Assembly (NCBI GenBank): GCA_007693335.1
Contig: REDU01000070.1
Span: 23,515 to 87,514 of the forward strand
From: Ilumatobacter sp.
GTDB lineage: Bacteria; Actinomycetota; Acidimicrobiia; Acidimicrobiales; Ilumatobacteraceae
DNA: 64,000 bases
Direction: 5' to 3'
Shown here: positions 9,046 to 18,519 of the stretch, one piece after another
Numbering within the stretch: position 1 is the stretch's first letter
Layout of the letters: each line of letters opens with the position of its first letter
Position numbers and translations under genes: made by a program
Notes under the pieces: generated by a model
Databases searched by the model: none
What the model was told of the DNA's origin: nothing
What the model saw: only the letters and a program-made list of their open reading frames with translations

Positions 9046-11874
9046 TCACGGCGCCGTGGCGGGGGCGAGGAGCTCGACGGTGCCGCGGCGACCGTCGACA
9101 CGGATCCGGTCACCGGTTCGCGCCCGGGCGCGCAGGCCGGCCACGTTGGTGACCGATGGCAACCCGAGCTCGCGTAGCAGGATCGAGCCGTGGGAGAGGT
9201 CGCCGCCGATCTCGACCGCCACCCCGGCCACCAGACCGAACGAGGCCATCCAGCCCGGCTCGACGCTCGGCGCCACCAGCACGGTGGTGGCCGGATCGAA
9301 GCCGTCGGGCAACTCGTGGGCCGGCTCGTCGAGCACCCAGGCCACTCCCTCGACGCTGCGAGCGACCAGACCGATCCCACCCAGCACCGACGAGGTCGCG
9401 CCATCGGGTCCGCCATCGGCCACCGGGTCGAGCGGGCCGAAGCGTCGAACCACCTCGGGGATCGGGCGGGCCCGCCGCGCGTCCTGCTCCGCACGGCGCT
9501 GCGCGAGCAGTTCGGGTGTCGGGAGCTCACCGCGGTCGAGCGCGACGACTTCGTCGATGTCGAGCAGCCACAGTTCGTCGTCTGCGACCCCCGCATCGGC
9601 GGCGAGACGGAGCAGGTCCCGCCGGATCGCCAGGAACGAGCGCATCGCGTCGGCGCGGAACTGCTCGCGGGCCGCCATCGGCCGGCGAGCCAGCAGCCAC
9701 AGCGGCCAGGTCAGCCGCCCCCGCGCCGTGCGGCGGGGCGGGGTGGCCCCGGCTCGCTGCGCCCCACCGAGCGCGAGCACCGGTGCCGGGTCCTCGACGT
9801 AGCGCGGACGGGCGAGATCTGACTCGTAGATGCCGCGATGGCCGTGCTGCTCGAGCCAGTCGTCGATGCCCATCGACCCCAGATCGGCGAGCATCCGGCT
9901 CGTGGCGGTTCGCTGGCGAGCGGCGTGCTCCTCGAGGACGCCGAGCTTGCGCAGTAGGGCGGTCGGCCCGCTCGCAGCGGTGTTGAGCGCGGTCATCCCG
10001 TCGACGGTCGTGACGTGTGCGGTGCGAGCGCGACGCACCGCCTCGACGAGATCGGCGGCCGGAGTGGCGACGAGCGCGTCGAGCTCCGCCAACCGGCTCC
10101 GGGCGTACCCGAGCGCGCCGAGCTGGGCCAGACCCATGCGAGCGAGCACCGGCGCCCGTCGCACGACTCTCGCCGGACGGGGCCCGGCCGCCACATGGTC
10201 GGCCCCACCGATCGAGTCGGTCACCAGCCGGGTGGGCAGCCCCAGCGAACGGACCAGATCAGTCATGAGTGACAGATTGATGAGCGGCCGACCGTCGAAC
10301 ACCTCGATGAACGGGCGATCGGTCGGGAGCGCGGGGTCGAACCGTCGGTAGTACTCGAACAGCTCGCGGGAGCCGGCGGCGATGAGCGAGGTCATGAACA
10401 CCGATGGTGGATCGGGGAGGATCTCGCGGTGGTTGGCGATGGTGAACACCTCGTCGCGCACCGGCGACACCGTGACCGGGCGCACCTGGAGCAGCCAGCA
10501 CTGTTCCCCGTCGTCGGCCCACTCGACGTCCCACCCCTCGTCACCGAACACCGCACGCACCTCGCGCAGCAACCGGGCGAGCCGCTGCTGCCACGACGGC
10601 CGGCCGCGGTCGGGTCGCTCCCCGGGCCGCAGCCGAGGCAGGGCGATCGACTCGCCGCGCCGCGTGCCACCGACGAGGCCGTCGGCCAGGCCGGTCACCC
10701 ACTCGACGAGGTCGTCCTCCCAGCCGGGCTCGCTGAACGCCACCCCGGCCACCAGAGCATCGACCATCTCCATCACGAGCACGTCGCGCCGCTCCACCGG
10801 CGACCCGGTCACATCGCCCGACTCCCGCACCGTCGCCACCGCGGCGGTGAGCAGCTCGCGGTCGCTGGAGTCCACCCCGAGCACCGTGGCGAACCTGCCG
10901 GCGTTCGAGCGGATGTCGCCGTCCTCTGCCGAGAACGCCGACCGCACCGCCACCGGAGCCGCGAGCGGGACGCTCGTCGGGGCTTCGGATCCGTCCGGCA
11001 CCACCATGGCGGGCGGCACCAGCACCCCAGCGGCCGCTGCCCGGTCGAGGAGCGCGGCCTTCGATCCGACCCGGTCACCGAGCGTCGGCACCAGGCGTCC
11101 CGTTGCGAGCCGGGGCAGGTCGACCACAGTGCCGCCGGCGAGCATCTCGGCCCAGCCGGCGATCACCGCCGCGTACCGCTCGGGCTCCTCGACCATCGGG
11201 AAGTGACCCCAGCCGGGCACCACGTCGATCACCGACCGTGGCAGCAGCCGGCGATAGTCGTCGACCTGATCGGCGCCCAGCACCCGGTCGTGATCGCCCC
11301 ACAGCAGCACCGCCGGCACCTCGACCGGCGCCAGTGCGTCCCACCACTCGGGGGTGATGACGTCGAACATGAGCGAGAAGGACTCAGCGCGGGCGTACTC
11401 GCCGAGGAACCGGTCGACGTATTCACGGGGCACCGCGGACGAGAAGAATCGGCGACCGACCAGCGGTCGGGTGACCCGTGACGAGATGCCCCACTGGATG
11501 GTGCGTCGCACTGCACGGGGTCGCATCAGCCGTGGGAACCAGCGCCGCTCGAGCCGGGTGCCGACCGGGGCGTGGATGATCAGGCCGTCGACCGGGTGAC
11601 GCTGCACCAGGTCGAGCGCGATCGACCCACCGATGCCGTGGCCGAGCAGCACGAGCGGTCGGGGTAGATCGGCGATCTCACGCCACAGCACCTCGGCGTG
11701 ATCGGCCATCGTGACCACGCCCGGCTCGGCGGGTCGGCCACCGAACCCGGGTAGCGTCACCGCCTCGAACCGGATCTCCGTCGGCACATGCGGCGCAGCG
11801 CGGGCGAACCGGAACCCGCCCCCGCCATTGCCGTGGACGGCCACCAGCGTGACGGTGTGATCGGTCGTGCTCAT
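9046..11874 (-). CDS. Pseudo-alpha/beta-hydrolase fused to PEP-synthase/rifampicin-phosphotransferase-like domains
   Basis: 942 residues in four parts. Residues 1-265 are an alpha/beta-hydrolase fold with GNGGGG, the acid in GDHDRV and the His in GWGHFP, but the nucleophile elbow reads GHGIGG: the Ser is Gly80. Residues about 268-480 are a shortened ATP-grasp (PPDK_N-like) domain with VGSKAALL, VRSAFSAEDGD and LLQVRPVTV. Residues about 485-830 are a helical central domain starting NHREILPDPPS, as in rifampicin phosphotransferase. Residues about 850-942 are the swivelling phosphohistidine domain, GGDLSHGSI with His895. The family phosphorylates a substrate from ATP through phosphohistidine; the acceptor here is unknown. 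It overlaps the upstream redoxin-like gene by 4 nt. Domain calls are from motifs only. Confidence 0.75.
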   Translation of the reverse strand: MSTTDHTVTLVAVHGNGGGGFRFARAAPHVPTEIRFEAVTLPGFGGRPAEPGVVTMADHAEVLWREIADLPRPLVLLGHGIGGSIALDLVQRHPVDGLIIHAPVGTRLERRWFPRLMRPRAVRRTIQWGISSRVTRPLVGRRFFSSAVPREYVDRFLGEYARAESFSLMFDVITPEWWDALAPVEVPAVLLWGDHDRVLGADQVDDYRRLLPRSVIDVVPGWGHFPMVEEPERYAAVIAGWAEMLAGGTVVDLPRLATGRLVPTLGDRVGSKAALLDRAAAAGVLVPPAMVVPDGSEAPTSVPLAAPVAVRSAFSAEDGDIRSNAGRFATVLGVDSSDRELLTAAVATVRESGDVTGSPVERRDVLVMEMVDALVAGVAFSEPGWEDDLVEWVTGLADGLVGGTRRGESIALPRLRPGERPDRGRPSWQQRLARLLREVRAVFGDEGWDVEWADDGEQCWLLQVRPVTVSPVRDEVFTIANHREILPDPPSVFMTSLIAAGSRELFEYYRRFDPALPTDRPFIEVFDGRPLINLSLMTDLVRSLGLPTRLVTDSIGGADHVAAGPRPARVVRRAPVLARMGLAQLGALGYARSRLAELDALVATPAADLVEAVRRARTAHVTTVDGMTALNTAASGPTALLRKLGVLEEHAARQRTATSRMLADLGSMGIDDWLEQHGHRGIYESDLARPRYVEDPAPVLALGGAQRAGATPPRRTARGRLTWPLWLLARRPMAAREQFRADAMRSFLAIRRDLLRLAADAGVADDELWLLDIDEVVALDRGELPTPELLAQRRAEQDARRARPIPEVVRRFGPLDPVADGGPDGATSSVLGGIGLVARSVEGVAWVLDEPAHELPDGFDPATTVLVAPSVEPGWMASFGLVAGVAVEIGGDLSHGSILLRELGLPSVTNVAGLRARARTGDRIRVDGRRGTVELLAPATAP

Positions 11875-12422
11875 GCGGGGCTCCGGCGGGGGATCTCGTC
11901 GAACCGCGGTCGGTCACCGGCGTAGCGGCCGTCCCATCGCCACGTCACCGATTCGCCGTCGACGACCAGCCAGACCGGCAGCGTCCAGCCGTCGCCGACC
12001 TTGCGGCCGATGCGGTGCCCGCGCCGAGCGGCCCGGGCGCCCGCCCGCCACGAACGCAGGCCGAACATCTCGCTCCAGCCGCCACGGGGTACCCCGAGCG
12101 CCTCGTAGAGCACCTTGTCGAGATCGGCGATGCCGATCGGTGGCGGCGCGCCGGGGTCGGCGTTCGTGGTGAGGAACGAGCGGGTGGCGTCGGGTGGACT
12201 CATGAGGACGAACACGGGGGTGGGGAGCGATGGTTCGCGCACGGCGAGCCGGGTGAGGTCGGCGACGACCTCTCGGGGGAACAGTCAACCGGTATGGCGC
12301 AGCAGCACGAGCAGCGTCGGGCCGACAGCCGTCAGATCTCGCAGGGTTCCGACCTCGGCGCCGACCACGTCGATCGCCTGGTCGAGCAGTTCGGGGTCGA
12401 GGGAGTACACACCGTCCATCAT
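11871..12422 (-). CDS. Peroxiredoxin-like (AhpC-TSA_2/SelL-type) protein with in-frame TGA, probable selenoprotein
   Basis: A 183-codon frame interrupted by a single TGA at 12285-12287. The part before (DGVYSLDPELLDQ ... LLVLLRHTG) and the part after (LFPREVVADLTRL ... LYEALGVPRGGW ... GLRSWRAG ... GHRIGRKVGDG) together match the peroxiredoxin-like-2 family end to end. The TGA falls exactly on the first catalytic Cys of the family motif RHxGCxFCRE; the second Cys is Pro here. Frame, length and both flanks are intact, which favours selenocysteine over decay. A hairpin with suitable spacing follows the TGA. Start: tandem ATG at 12422/12419, no strong ribosome site. It overlaps the next gene by 4 nt. 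Alternative: a recent nonsense mutation of TGC/TGT. Selenocysteine machinery is not in this window. Confidence 0.7.
12255..12272 (-). promoter_or_regulatory. Candidate bacterial SECIS hairpin
   Basis: On the minus-strand mRNA, a perfect 7-bp stem GAGGUCG/CGACCUC encloses the loop UCGC. The apical loop begins about 20 nt after the UGA, within the 16-37 nt spacing known for bacterial SECIS elements. If the top G-C pair opens, the loop starts with GU, as is typical. GC-rich DNA forms hairpins easily, so this supports but does not prove recoding. Confidence 0.45.
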
Positions 12423-12586
12423 CCGACGCCGCCGTCCGAGATGCCCAACCGTGCGAGCGGAGTTGGCACGAACCCGCCGATCTCGCCCAGATCCCTCTCG
12501 ACGCCGTGACACGCACCACTGAACGGGTGCTGTCTCGGGTAGACAATCCGGGGATGTGACACAGGCGTCCCCGACCGGGTAGGGAG

Positions 12587-15055
12587 ATGACGGAGATGCA
12601 ACGGATCCTCGATCTCGCCTCCTCGCTCGTCGGTCGCCGCCCCGGATGGGTGATCGCGGCGCTCGCCGTCGTCACGGTTCTGCTCGGCGCGGCGGCCACA
12701 CAGGTCCGCGTCGCGGTCAACATTGCCGAGTTCCAGACGGGCTCCGAGCTGTCCGAGGCGTTCGAACGGGTGACCAGGGAGTTCGGGACACTCGACACGT
12801 CGATCACGGTGATCGTCGATGCCGGACAGGGTCGGTCGGTGCTCGACCCCCAGGGCATCCGTCTCGCCGCCGAGCTCGAGCAATCGATCCGCACCTCGGA
12901 TGCCGCCGACGCGCTCGCTCCGGAGACGGCGCTCTCCCCCGCTGTGCTCAGTTGGGCCGCTCCCGTGCTGCAGGCGCTCGGCGCGCTCGACATCGACGTC
13001 GAACAACTCGACGAGCTCGAGCAGATGGGCGTGACCGAGGGTCGGTGGATGTCTGCCCTCGCCGATGTCTTCGACTCGCCAGGGGCCGCCGGCGCCACCG
13101 CGCTGCTGTCGGACGACGCCGATCCGGCCGCCGCAGCGGCACGTGGCGGTCAGATGATCGTCCGGCTCGATACGGAGCTCGACGAGGATCAGCGGGCGAA
13201 CGCCTCCCTCGTGATCGCGTCGGCCCTCGAGCGGGTCGACGCCGGCGCCGTCGAGGTGCTCCCGTTCAACCAGGCACTGCTGACCGACGAGCTCGAGGAG
13301 CTGCTGCTCGAGGAGATGCCCGTCCTGCTCGCTGCCACGATCCTCATCATCATGTCGATCCTCACCATGGCGTTCCGTCGGATGAGCGACGTGGCGACGG
13401 CGCTCGTCGGCGTGGGGGTCACGCTGGTGTGGCTGTTCGGCCTGGTGGGGTTGCTCGGGCCGGGCATCCTCGGCGTCACCGGCCCGTTCAGCCAGATCGC
13501 GATCGCCGTCCCGATCCTGCTCGTCGGTCTCGGCGTCGACTACAGCATTCACCTCACGCTGCGTTACCGCGAGGAGCGCAAACGGGGCCATGACCCCGGC
13601 GACGGCGCCTCGATCGCCGTCCGCACGGTGGGGCGGGCGCTGGTGCTCGTCACGCTCACCACGGCCATCGGCTTCCTCGCCAACGTCATCTCCCCGCTGC
13701 CACCCATCGTCGACTTCGCCATCTTCACCGCGTCGGGCATCGTGGCGGCGTTGTTGGTGATGGGGTTACTGGTGCCGTCGATGCGCCATCTGCTCGACCG
13801 GCGCCGCAGCGCGAAGGATCCACCGGCCGAGCAGCCGGGCCGCGTGGTCGACGCGATGGCCACGGCGGCCGGGGCCAGCGCCCGCTACCCGGTCCCGGTG
13901 CTCGGATTCATCGTGGTGCTCGCCGCGTTCGGATTCGTCGCTGCACTCGACCTCGACACCGAGTTCGACCAGGAGCAGTTCATCCCCGACGACACCCGTG
14001 TGGCGGCGGTCTTCGCTGCCACCCAGGAACTGTTCGAGGGGGCCGTGGCCGAGCAGACCTGGGTCCTGATCGACGGTGACGCCACCGATCCGGCGCTCGC
14101 CGATGCGGTGCTGCGGGCCGAGGAGGAGCTGGGCGAGGTGGAGTTCGTGAGGACCACGAACGGCGATGCCCAGGTGACGTCACCGCCGTCGTTGGTGGCG
14201 ACACTCGCACGAGCGACCGACGACGCCGGAGCCCCCGCCGGCGCAGCCGGACAGCTCCCCGACGATCTCGATGCCCAGCTGGCAGAACTCGGATGGACCG
14301 GTGACGGGTTCACCGACGACGCCGAGGTGGGCGCGCTGTACGACCTGGTGGACGAGTTCCTCGGCGATCAGCTCGCCCAGGTGCTCTCACCCGATCGGAC
14401 CACGATGCTGATGGTCGTCCAGACGAGTGCCGGCGACGAACACGTCGAGGCGCTCGTGGGTGACCTCGACGCAGCGGTACAGCCGGTGTCGGAGGAGGCC
14501 GACGACGTGATCGTGGTGTCCGACGAGTTGTTGTCACTCGAGACGCTCGACGCGCTCACCGCCACGCAGGCGCAGAAGATCCTGTTCACGATCCTCACCG
14601 CCGGTGGGCTGCTCGTCATCTACTACGGCGTGGCTCGCCGTCAGCCGATGCTGGGATTCATCGCCCTCGTGCCCACGCTGCTCGCACTGCCGATCGTGTT
14701 CGGCGTGATGTGGCTGGTCGGTCTCGGCTTCAACGCCCTCACCGCCACGATCGCCGCGATCGCGATCGGGTTCGGGGTCGACTACGGGATCCACCTCAGC
14801 AACCGGTTCGTCGAGGAACGGGAGCGGGCCGACGACGCAACCACGGCGATCCGCAACACCGTCGTGCACACCGGCTCGGCGTTGGTGGCGTCGGCCGCCA
14901 CCACCGCGGCAGGCTTCGGTGTGTTGGCGTTCTCGGGTATCGAGCCGCTCCGTCAGTTCGGCATCATCACGGCGTTGACCGTTCTGGCCGCTGTGACCAC
15001 CACGCTGTTCGCCGAGACGAGTGCCCTGGTGCTGTGGGACCGGTTCCGAAGATGA
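12587..15055 (+). CDS. RND superfamily transporter, MmpL/HpnN-like
   Basis: 822 residues with the duplicated RND layout. A first membrane helix at about 20-40 is followed by a large extracytoplasmic loop, five to six helices including the GVDYSIHLTLRYREE signature, and a short cytoplasmic linker. A second helix, a second loop and a final helical bundle with GVDYGIHLSNR follow. These exporters use the proton gradient to move lipids or hydrophobic metabolites (hopanoids, mycolic-type lipids). It is divergent from the redoxin-like operon and convergent with the glycosidase operon. TAGGGAG precedes the ATG; a second ATG nine bases on is possible. Substrate unknown. Confidence 0.85.
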   Translation: MTEMQRILDLASSLVGRRPGWVIAALAVVTVLLGAAATQVRVAVNIAEFQTGSELSEAFERVTREFGTLDTSITVIVDAGQGRSVLDPQGIRLAAELEQSIRTSDAADALAPETALSPAVLSWAAPVLQALGALDIDVEQLDELEQMGVTEGRWMSALADVFDSPGAAGATALLSDDADPAAAAARGGQMIVRLDTELDEDQRANASLVIASALERVDAGAVEVLPFNQALLTDELEELLLEEMPVLLAATILIIMSILTMAFRRMSDVATALVGVGVTLVWLFGLVGLLGPGILGVTGPFSQIAIAVPILLVGLGVDYSIHLTLRYREERKRGHDPGDGASIAVRTVGRALVLVTLTTAIGFLANVISPLPPIVDFAIFTASGIVAALLVMGLLVPSMRHLLDRRRSAKDPPAEQPGRVVDAMATAAGASARYPVPVLGFIVVLAAFGFVAALDLDTEFDQEQFIPDDTRVAAVFAATQELFEGAVAEQTWVLIDGDATDPALADAVLRAEEELGEVEFVRTTNGDAQVTSPPSLVATLARATDDAGAPAGAAGQLPDDLDAQLAELGWTGDGFTDDAEVGALYDLVDEFLGDQLAQVLSPDRTTMLMVVQTSAGDEHVEALVGDLDAAVQPVSEEADDVIVVSDELLSLETLDALTATQAQKILFTILTAGGLLVIYYGVARRQPMLGFIALVPTLLALPIVFGVMWLVGLGFNALTATIAAIAIGFGVDYGIHLSNRFVEERERADDATTAIRNTVVHTGSALVASAATTAAGFGVLAFSGIEPLRQFGIITALTVLAAVTTTLFAETSALVLWDRFRR

Positions 15056-15090
15056 AGCGAGCCGCATGGTCGGCTGGGCGAAGCGCCTGC

Positions 15091-18000
15091 TCAGCGGCTC
15101 ACGGCCACCCGGATCTGCTGCACGTCACCTCGTCGTCCGAAGATCGACGCGCTCAGATCGCGACCCAGTCGATCACCAGCGCGACGGAGCGTGCGACCGT
15201 CGGTGAGGTCGATCTCGACACCCTCGTCGCCGTCCGTGACCGTGACGACCACGGGTACCTGGCACAACGTCATCCCGAGCGATCCAGCGGGCAGCTCGAT
15301 CGACAGGTGCTGACCCTCGAGTGACCGGACGGTCCACACCGTCGGAGCCCCGAGCAGCTCTCCGTCGCGGAGGAGCAGTGAATCGAACACCACCTCACCG
15401 TCGTCCACCCGCACCCCGAGCTCACGCGGCCGAACCAGGATCTCCTCCTTGACCGCTCCGGTCATGCCGGGTTGCTGGGCGCCGGCGTGTGACGGCGAGT
15501 GTGAGTACGGGTCGATCGGCACTGCGCCGAACTCCTCGGCGGTCTTGCAGAATCCGAGCCCGTCGCGAATCCGCCAGTAGGTGTCGCGGAGGCGCTGGAT
15601 GTCATCGTGATCGTCGCCGCGCTGCACCGCGTCCGCGAACGCCTCCTGGACGGCGAGCAACAGCTTCGTCACCATGTGCCAGTAGACCGAACCGATGCCC
15701 TCGTAGGCGTACATCGAACCCGAACGGCCGATGTACGCCCGATGCGCGAAGACCGATTCGTACACCTCGAGGACGGCCTCGAGATCATGCTCGACCAGCG
15801 ATGCCCAGGGCGCCTGCGCTCCGAGATGTTCGAGCCGGGCCCGGAGGGCCGGAGCTGTCGTGATGTCGGGCGCGAAGCGACATGTCCCGTCGGGATCGGT
15901 TCGAATCACCGTCCGGTCGCCGGTCGCCAACAGCTGCGACAACAGCTCGTTGTCGCTGACGACCTGCGCATCGATGACGTTCTTGTCGAGGAACGCGCGA
16001 GGCCGGCGCGCCGGTACCAGCAGGAACGTCCCCAGGTCGTCGCGAAGGAGATCGCTGGCGAACAGCGCATCGAGGAGATCGGCCTGTCGGCGAGCGGGCA
16101 GTCCCGCTGCGGACAGCGCCGCGACCTGGCCCTCGAGCATCTCCGCGAGTGGCGACACGGTCGCGGTCTCCGAGGTCGGACAGTGGAGGATGTTGTAGGA
16201 GTGCACGAGGCCGTCGGTTCGCCAACTCACCCGGATCGTCTCGTCGAGATGTCCGATGGCGAGGTCGCACAGTTCGACGATCGTCACCGGTCGGATGAGA
16301 CCGACCGCCCCGGAGAGACCCGACGTGTAGATCGCCGAGCGATGATCCGAGGCTGTCCGACCGAGCCGATCCATGACGTCACGGCGGTGCCGGTCGGCGT
16401 CAGGACCGTCCACACTCGGTGCCACGGCGAGGATCTCGCGCACCGCGTCGAACCACGAAACGACCTCGGCGGACACCGATGTCTCGCGTCCCTGCTCGTC
16501 GACGAGTGAGCGCAGGTGACACAGGTACCGGCGCAGATGGAACAGCGTCACCATCGAGAGCCCGTTGCCGACGAGCGCGTTGTTGGCGTCGTTCCACTCC
16601 GGGCGCTGCGTGTTCATCCAGATCCCGCCGCCCGGCACGAAGTTCGAGAGCTTGGCGAGCGCAGGAACGAGCAGCTTCTCCAGCAGTGTCACGACGACGA
16701 TCCGCCCGCCGGCGTCGACGAGCAGCTTGCCGTCACCACCGAGCTGGCCGACTCGCTCCTCGGTGACCGCGTGGGCGCGATCGTCGAACCTGATCGTCGA
16801 CTTCGGGTCGCGCAGGAGATCGTCGTAGGCGGCGATGCGGTACGGGACATCGGCGTACGTGTAGGCCGCGCCGTCGAGGCGTCGTGAGATCTCGCCGGGC
16901 AGGTGCTGCTCGGTCGCCTCGAGCAGCCTCAACAGGTACACGATCTGATGGTCACCCCAGTAGCCGATGTTCGACCACGGATCGTCGGGGTCGGGCACTT
17001 CCCAATCGATCCCGTCGCGCGTGATGCGGTAGGGGTTGTAGCCGTCGGCGGTCGACGCGTTGACGAACAGCGTCACCACGCCGGGGAGGTACTCCGGACA
17101 ACTCGCGCACAGCGCTTCCCAGTTCTGGAAGAGGTCGCGCCAGTTCCCCTCGTAGTACACGACCGGAGCGCCTGCGTCGTCGGCCACACGGATGGAGAAC
17201 TGGTTCCACGGCCGGCTCGGGTCGCCGTGGCGCCGCGAGAAGCTGAACGGGAGGTACTCCTCGGTGAGCCGACCGAGATGAACGTCGCCGGTCCGGTCGA
17301 CGACCGATGCGATCCGGTCCTGCAGTTCTCGTCGCTCGATCCGCTCGGGCAGCGACGCGAGGAACTCGCTGTGACGACCGGCCACGTCGCGGTTGCGCTG
17401 CTCGACGAAGTCGACGAGATCTTCGACGTGGATCCGGTAGCCGTCGAGCGGAACACCACCGCGCATGACGTTGTAGGTGACGTTGGCGAGGTGGTGTGCG
17501 CAGGCCAGTGGATCGCCCGTGACCTGCGGCGCGTCGGCCCTCGCCATGATCTCGCGGAGTCGCTCCCCGGTCCGACGGGTCGCCTCGACGAGCGCCGTCC
17601 CCGGATCGCCCGTACGGAGATCGCGTCGGAGCCCGACGACGTCGTCGTGCGACTGGGTGACGTCGGCGACGATCTCCCACGACCGCTCGGACCCGGCATC
17701 GAGTTCGAAGTCGTCGTGCGCCAGATAGGCCCCCGGCACTCCGGTCACCAGCGGTGACGCCAGGAACTCGCCGTCCTCGAATCGAGCGACCGCCGCGGGA
17801 TCGAGGCTGACCGGCCCGTCGAGACCCGTCGACCAGGCCACGGTCGCCCGGAGCACCTCCTGTGGCTCGGGTCGATCGGAGACCGGTGACTCGAGCGAGT
17901 AGACCGCGAGGCGGGTGATCGGGTCGACCAGTTCGCTGCGCTTGTAGGCGTTCGCCAGGTTGCTCAGGCGTTGGTTCAGGGTCGCGTCGAGCCCGTACGG

Positions 18001-18519
18001 CACCAGGTCGACGAGACCGTCGAGGACGGCGACGCGTACCGGTTCGGTGCGGGTGTTCCGGATGGTCACCGTCCGGATGAACCCGAATCGTTCGGAGGTG
18101 CTCCACCGGTACGAGAAATGCACGCCCAGGTCGGCTCGGTGCTCCTCGAACAGCACCGAGTCGCCCACGGTCGATTTCGACAGGAAGCGCCGGGCGCCGG
18201 GTGCGGGTCGACCCTCGAACGGGGTCCACAGGACCTCGCCACCGTCGACGCTCACGCGCAGGCGGGTCACGGGTCCGGCCCGGCCGCCGCTCGTATGGAG
18301 CCGATCATCGGTGACATACGGGAACAGGGCGTGATCGGCGTCCCCACGTCCGGCGGTGAGGGCTCCGCTGGACGACACGAACATCCACCGGTCGCCGTCG
18401 CTGACGAGGCTCATGAGGAACGGGGGCATCCGGTCGACCTCGGCAACGGTGTACCACTGCGCACCGTCGAGCGGTCGCAGTCCGCTGGCGGGAGGCTGCT
18501 CGTGACCGTCGGCGGTCAT
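15091..18519 (-). CDS. Large GH94/GH149/GH161-like glycoside phosphorylase candidate
   Basis: 1,142 residues. I recognise the general plan of the cellobiose-phosphorylase-like superfamily: an N-terminal beta-sandwich of about 300 residues (TVTIRNTRTEPVRV), a helical linker, a long alpha/alpha-barrel with YYEGNWRDLFQNWE and NIGYWGDHQIVYLLRLLE, and a C-terminal beta-domain. Exact family is uncertain. Length and GH16 partner favour the beta-1,3-glucan phosphorylases, which would release glucose 1-phosphate from oligosaccharides. No signal peptide is visible, so it probably works in the cytoplasm on imported oligomers. The ATG at 18519 overlaps the GH16 stop by 4 nt. It is the last gene of the leftward glucan operon. 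Confidence 0.6.
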   Translation of the reverse strand: MTADGHEQPPASGLRPLDGAQWYTVAEVDRMPPFLMSLVSDGDRWMFVSSSGALTAGRGDADHALFPYVTDDRLHTSGGRAGPVTRLRVSVDGGEVLWTPFEGRPAPGARRFLSKSTVGDSVLFEEHRADLGVHFSYRWSTSERFGFIRTVTIRNTRTEPVRVAVLDGLVDLVPYGLDATLNQRLSNLANAYKRSELVDPITRLAVYSLESPVSDRPEPQEVLRATVAWSTGLDGPVSLDPAAVARFEDGEFLASPLVTGVPGAYLAHDDFELDAGSERSWEIVADVTQSHDDVVGLRRDLRTGDPGTALVEATRRTGERLREIMARADAPQVTGDPLACAHHLANVTYNVMRGGVPLDGYRIHVEDLVDFVEQRNRDVAGRHSEFLASLPERIERRELQDRIASVVDRTGDVHLGRLTEEYLPFSFSRRHGDPSRPWNQFSIRVADDAGAPVVYYEGNWRDLFQNWEALCASCPEYLPGVVTLFVNASTADGYNPYRITRDGIDWEVPDPDDPWSNIGYWGDHQIVYLLRLLEATEQHLPGEISRRLDGAAYTYADVPYRIAAYDDLLRDPKSTIRFDDRAHAVTEERVGQLGGDGKLLVDAGGRIVVVTLLEKLLVPALAKLSNFVPGGGIWMNTQRPEWNDANNALVGNGLSMVTLFHLRRYLCHLRSLVDEQGRETSVSAEVVSWFDAVREILAVAPSVDGPDADRHRRDVMDRLGRTASDHRSAIYTSGLSGAVGLIRPVTIVELCDLAIGHLDETIRVSWRTDGLVHSYNILHCPTSETATVSPLAEMLEGQVAALSAAGLPARRQADLLDALFASDLLRDDLGTFLLVPARRPRAFLDKNVIDAQVVSDNELLSQLLATGDRTVIRTDPDGTCRFAPDITTAPALRARLEHLGAQAPWASLVEHDLEAVLEVYESVFAHRAYIGRSGSMYAYEGIGSVYWHMVTKLLLAVQEAFADAVQRGDDHDDIQRLRDTYWRIRDGLGFCKTAEEFGAVPIDPYSHSPSHAGAQQPGMTGAVKEEILVRPRELGVRVDDGEVVFDSLLLRDGELLGAPTVWTVRSLEGQHLSIELPAGSLGMTLCQVPVVVTVTDGDEGVEIDLTDGRTLRRAGDRLGRDLSASIFGRRGDVQQIRVAVSR

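Noticed and set aside
12285..12512. Separate 75-residue protein upstream of the 123-residue one
   Set aside because: Its second half continues in the same frame into the next ORF across a single TGA and matches one protein family; the first 30 residues are basic, non-coding-like sequence before the likely start at 12422.
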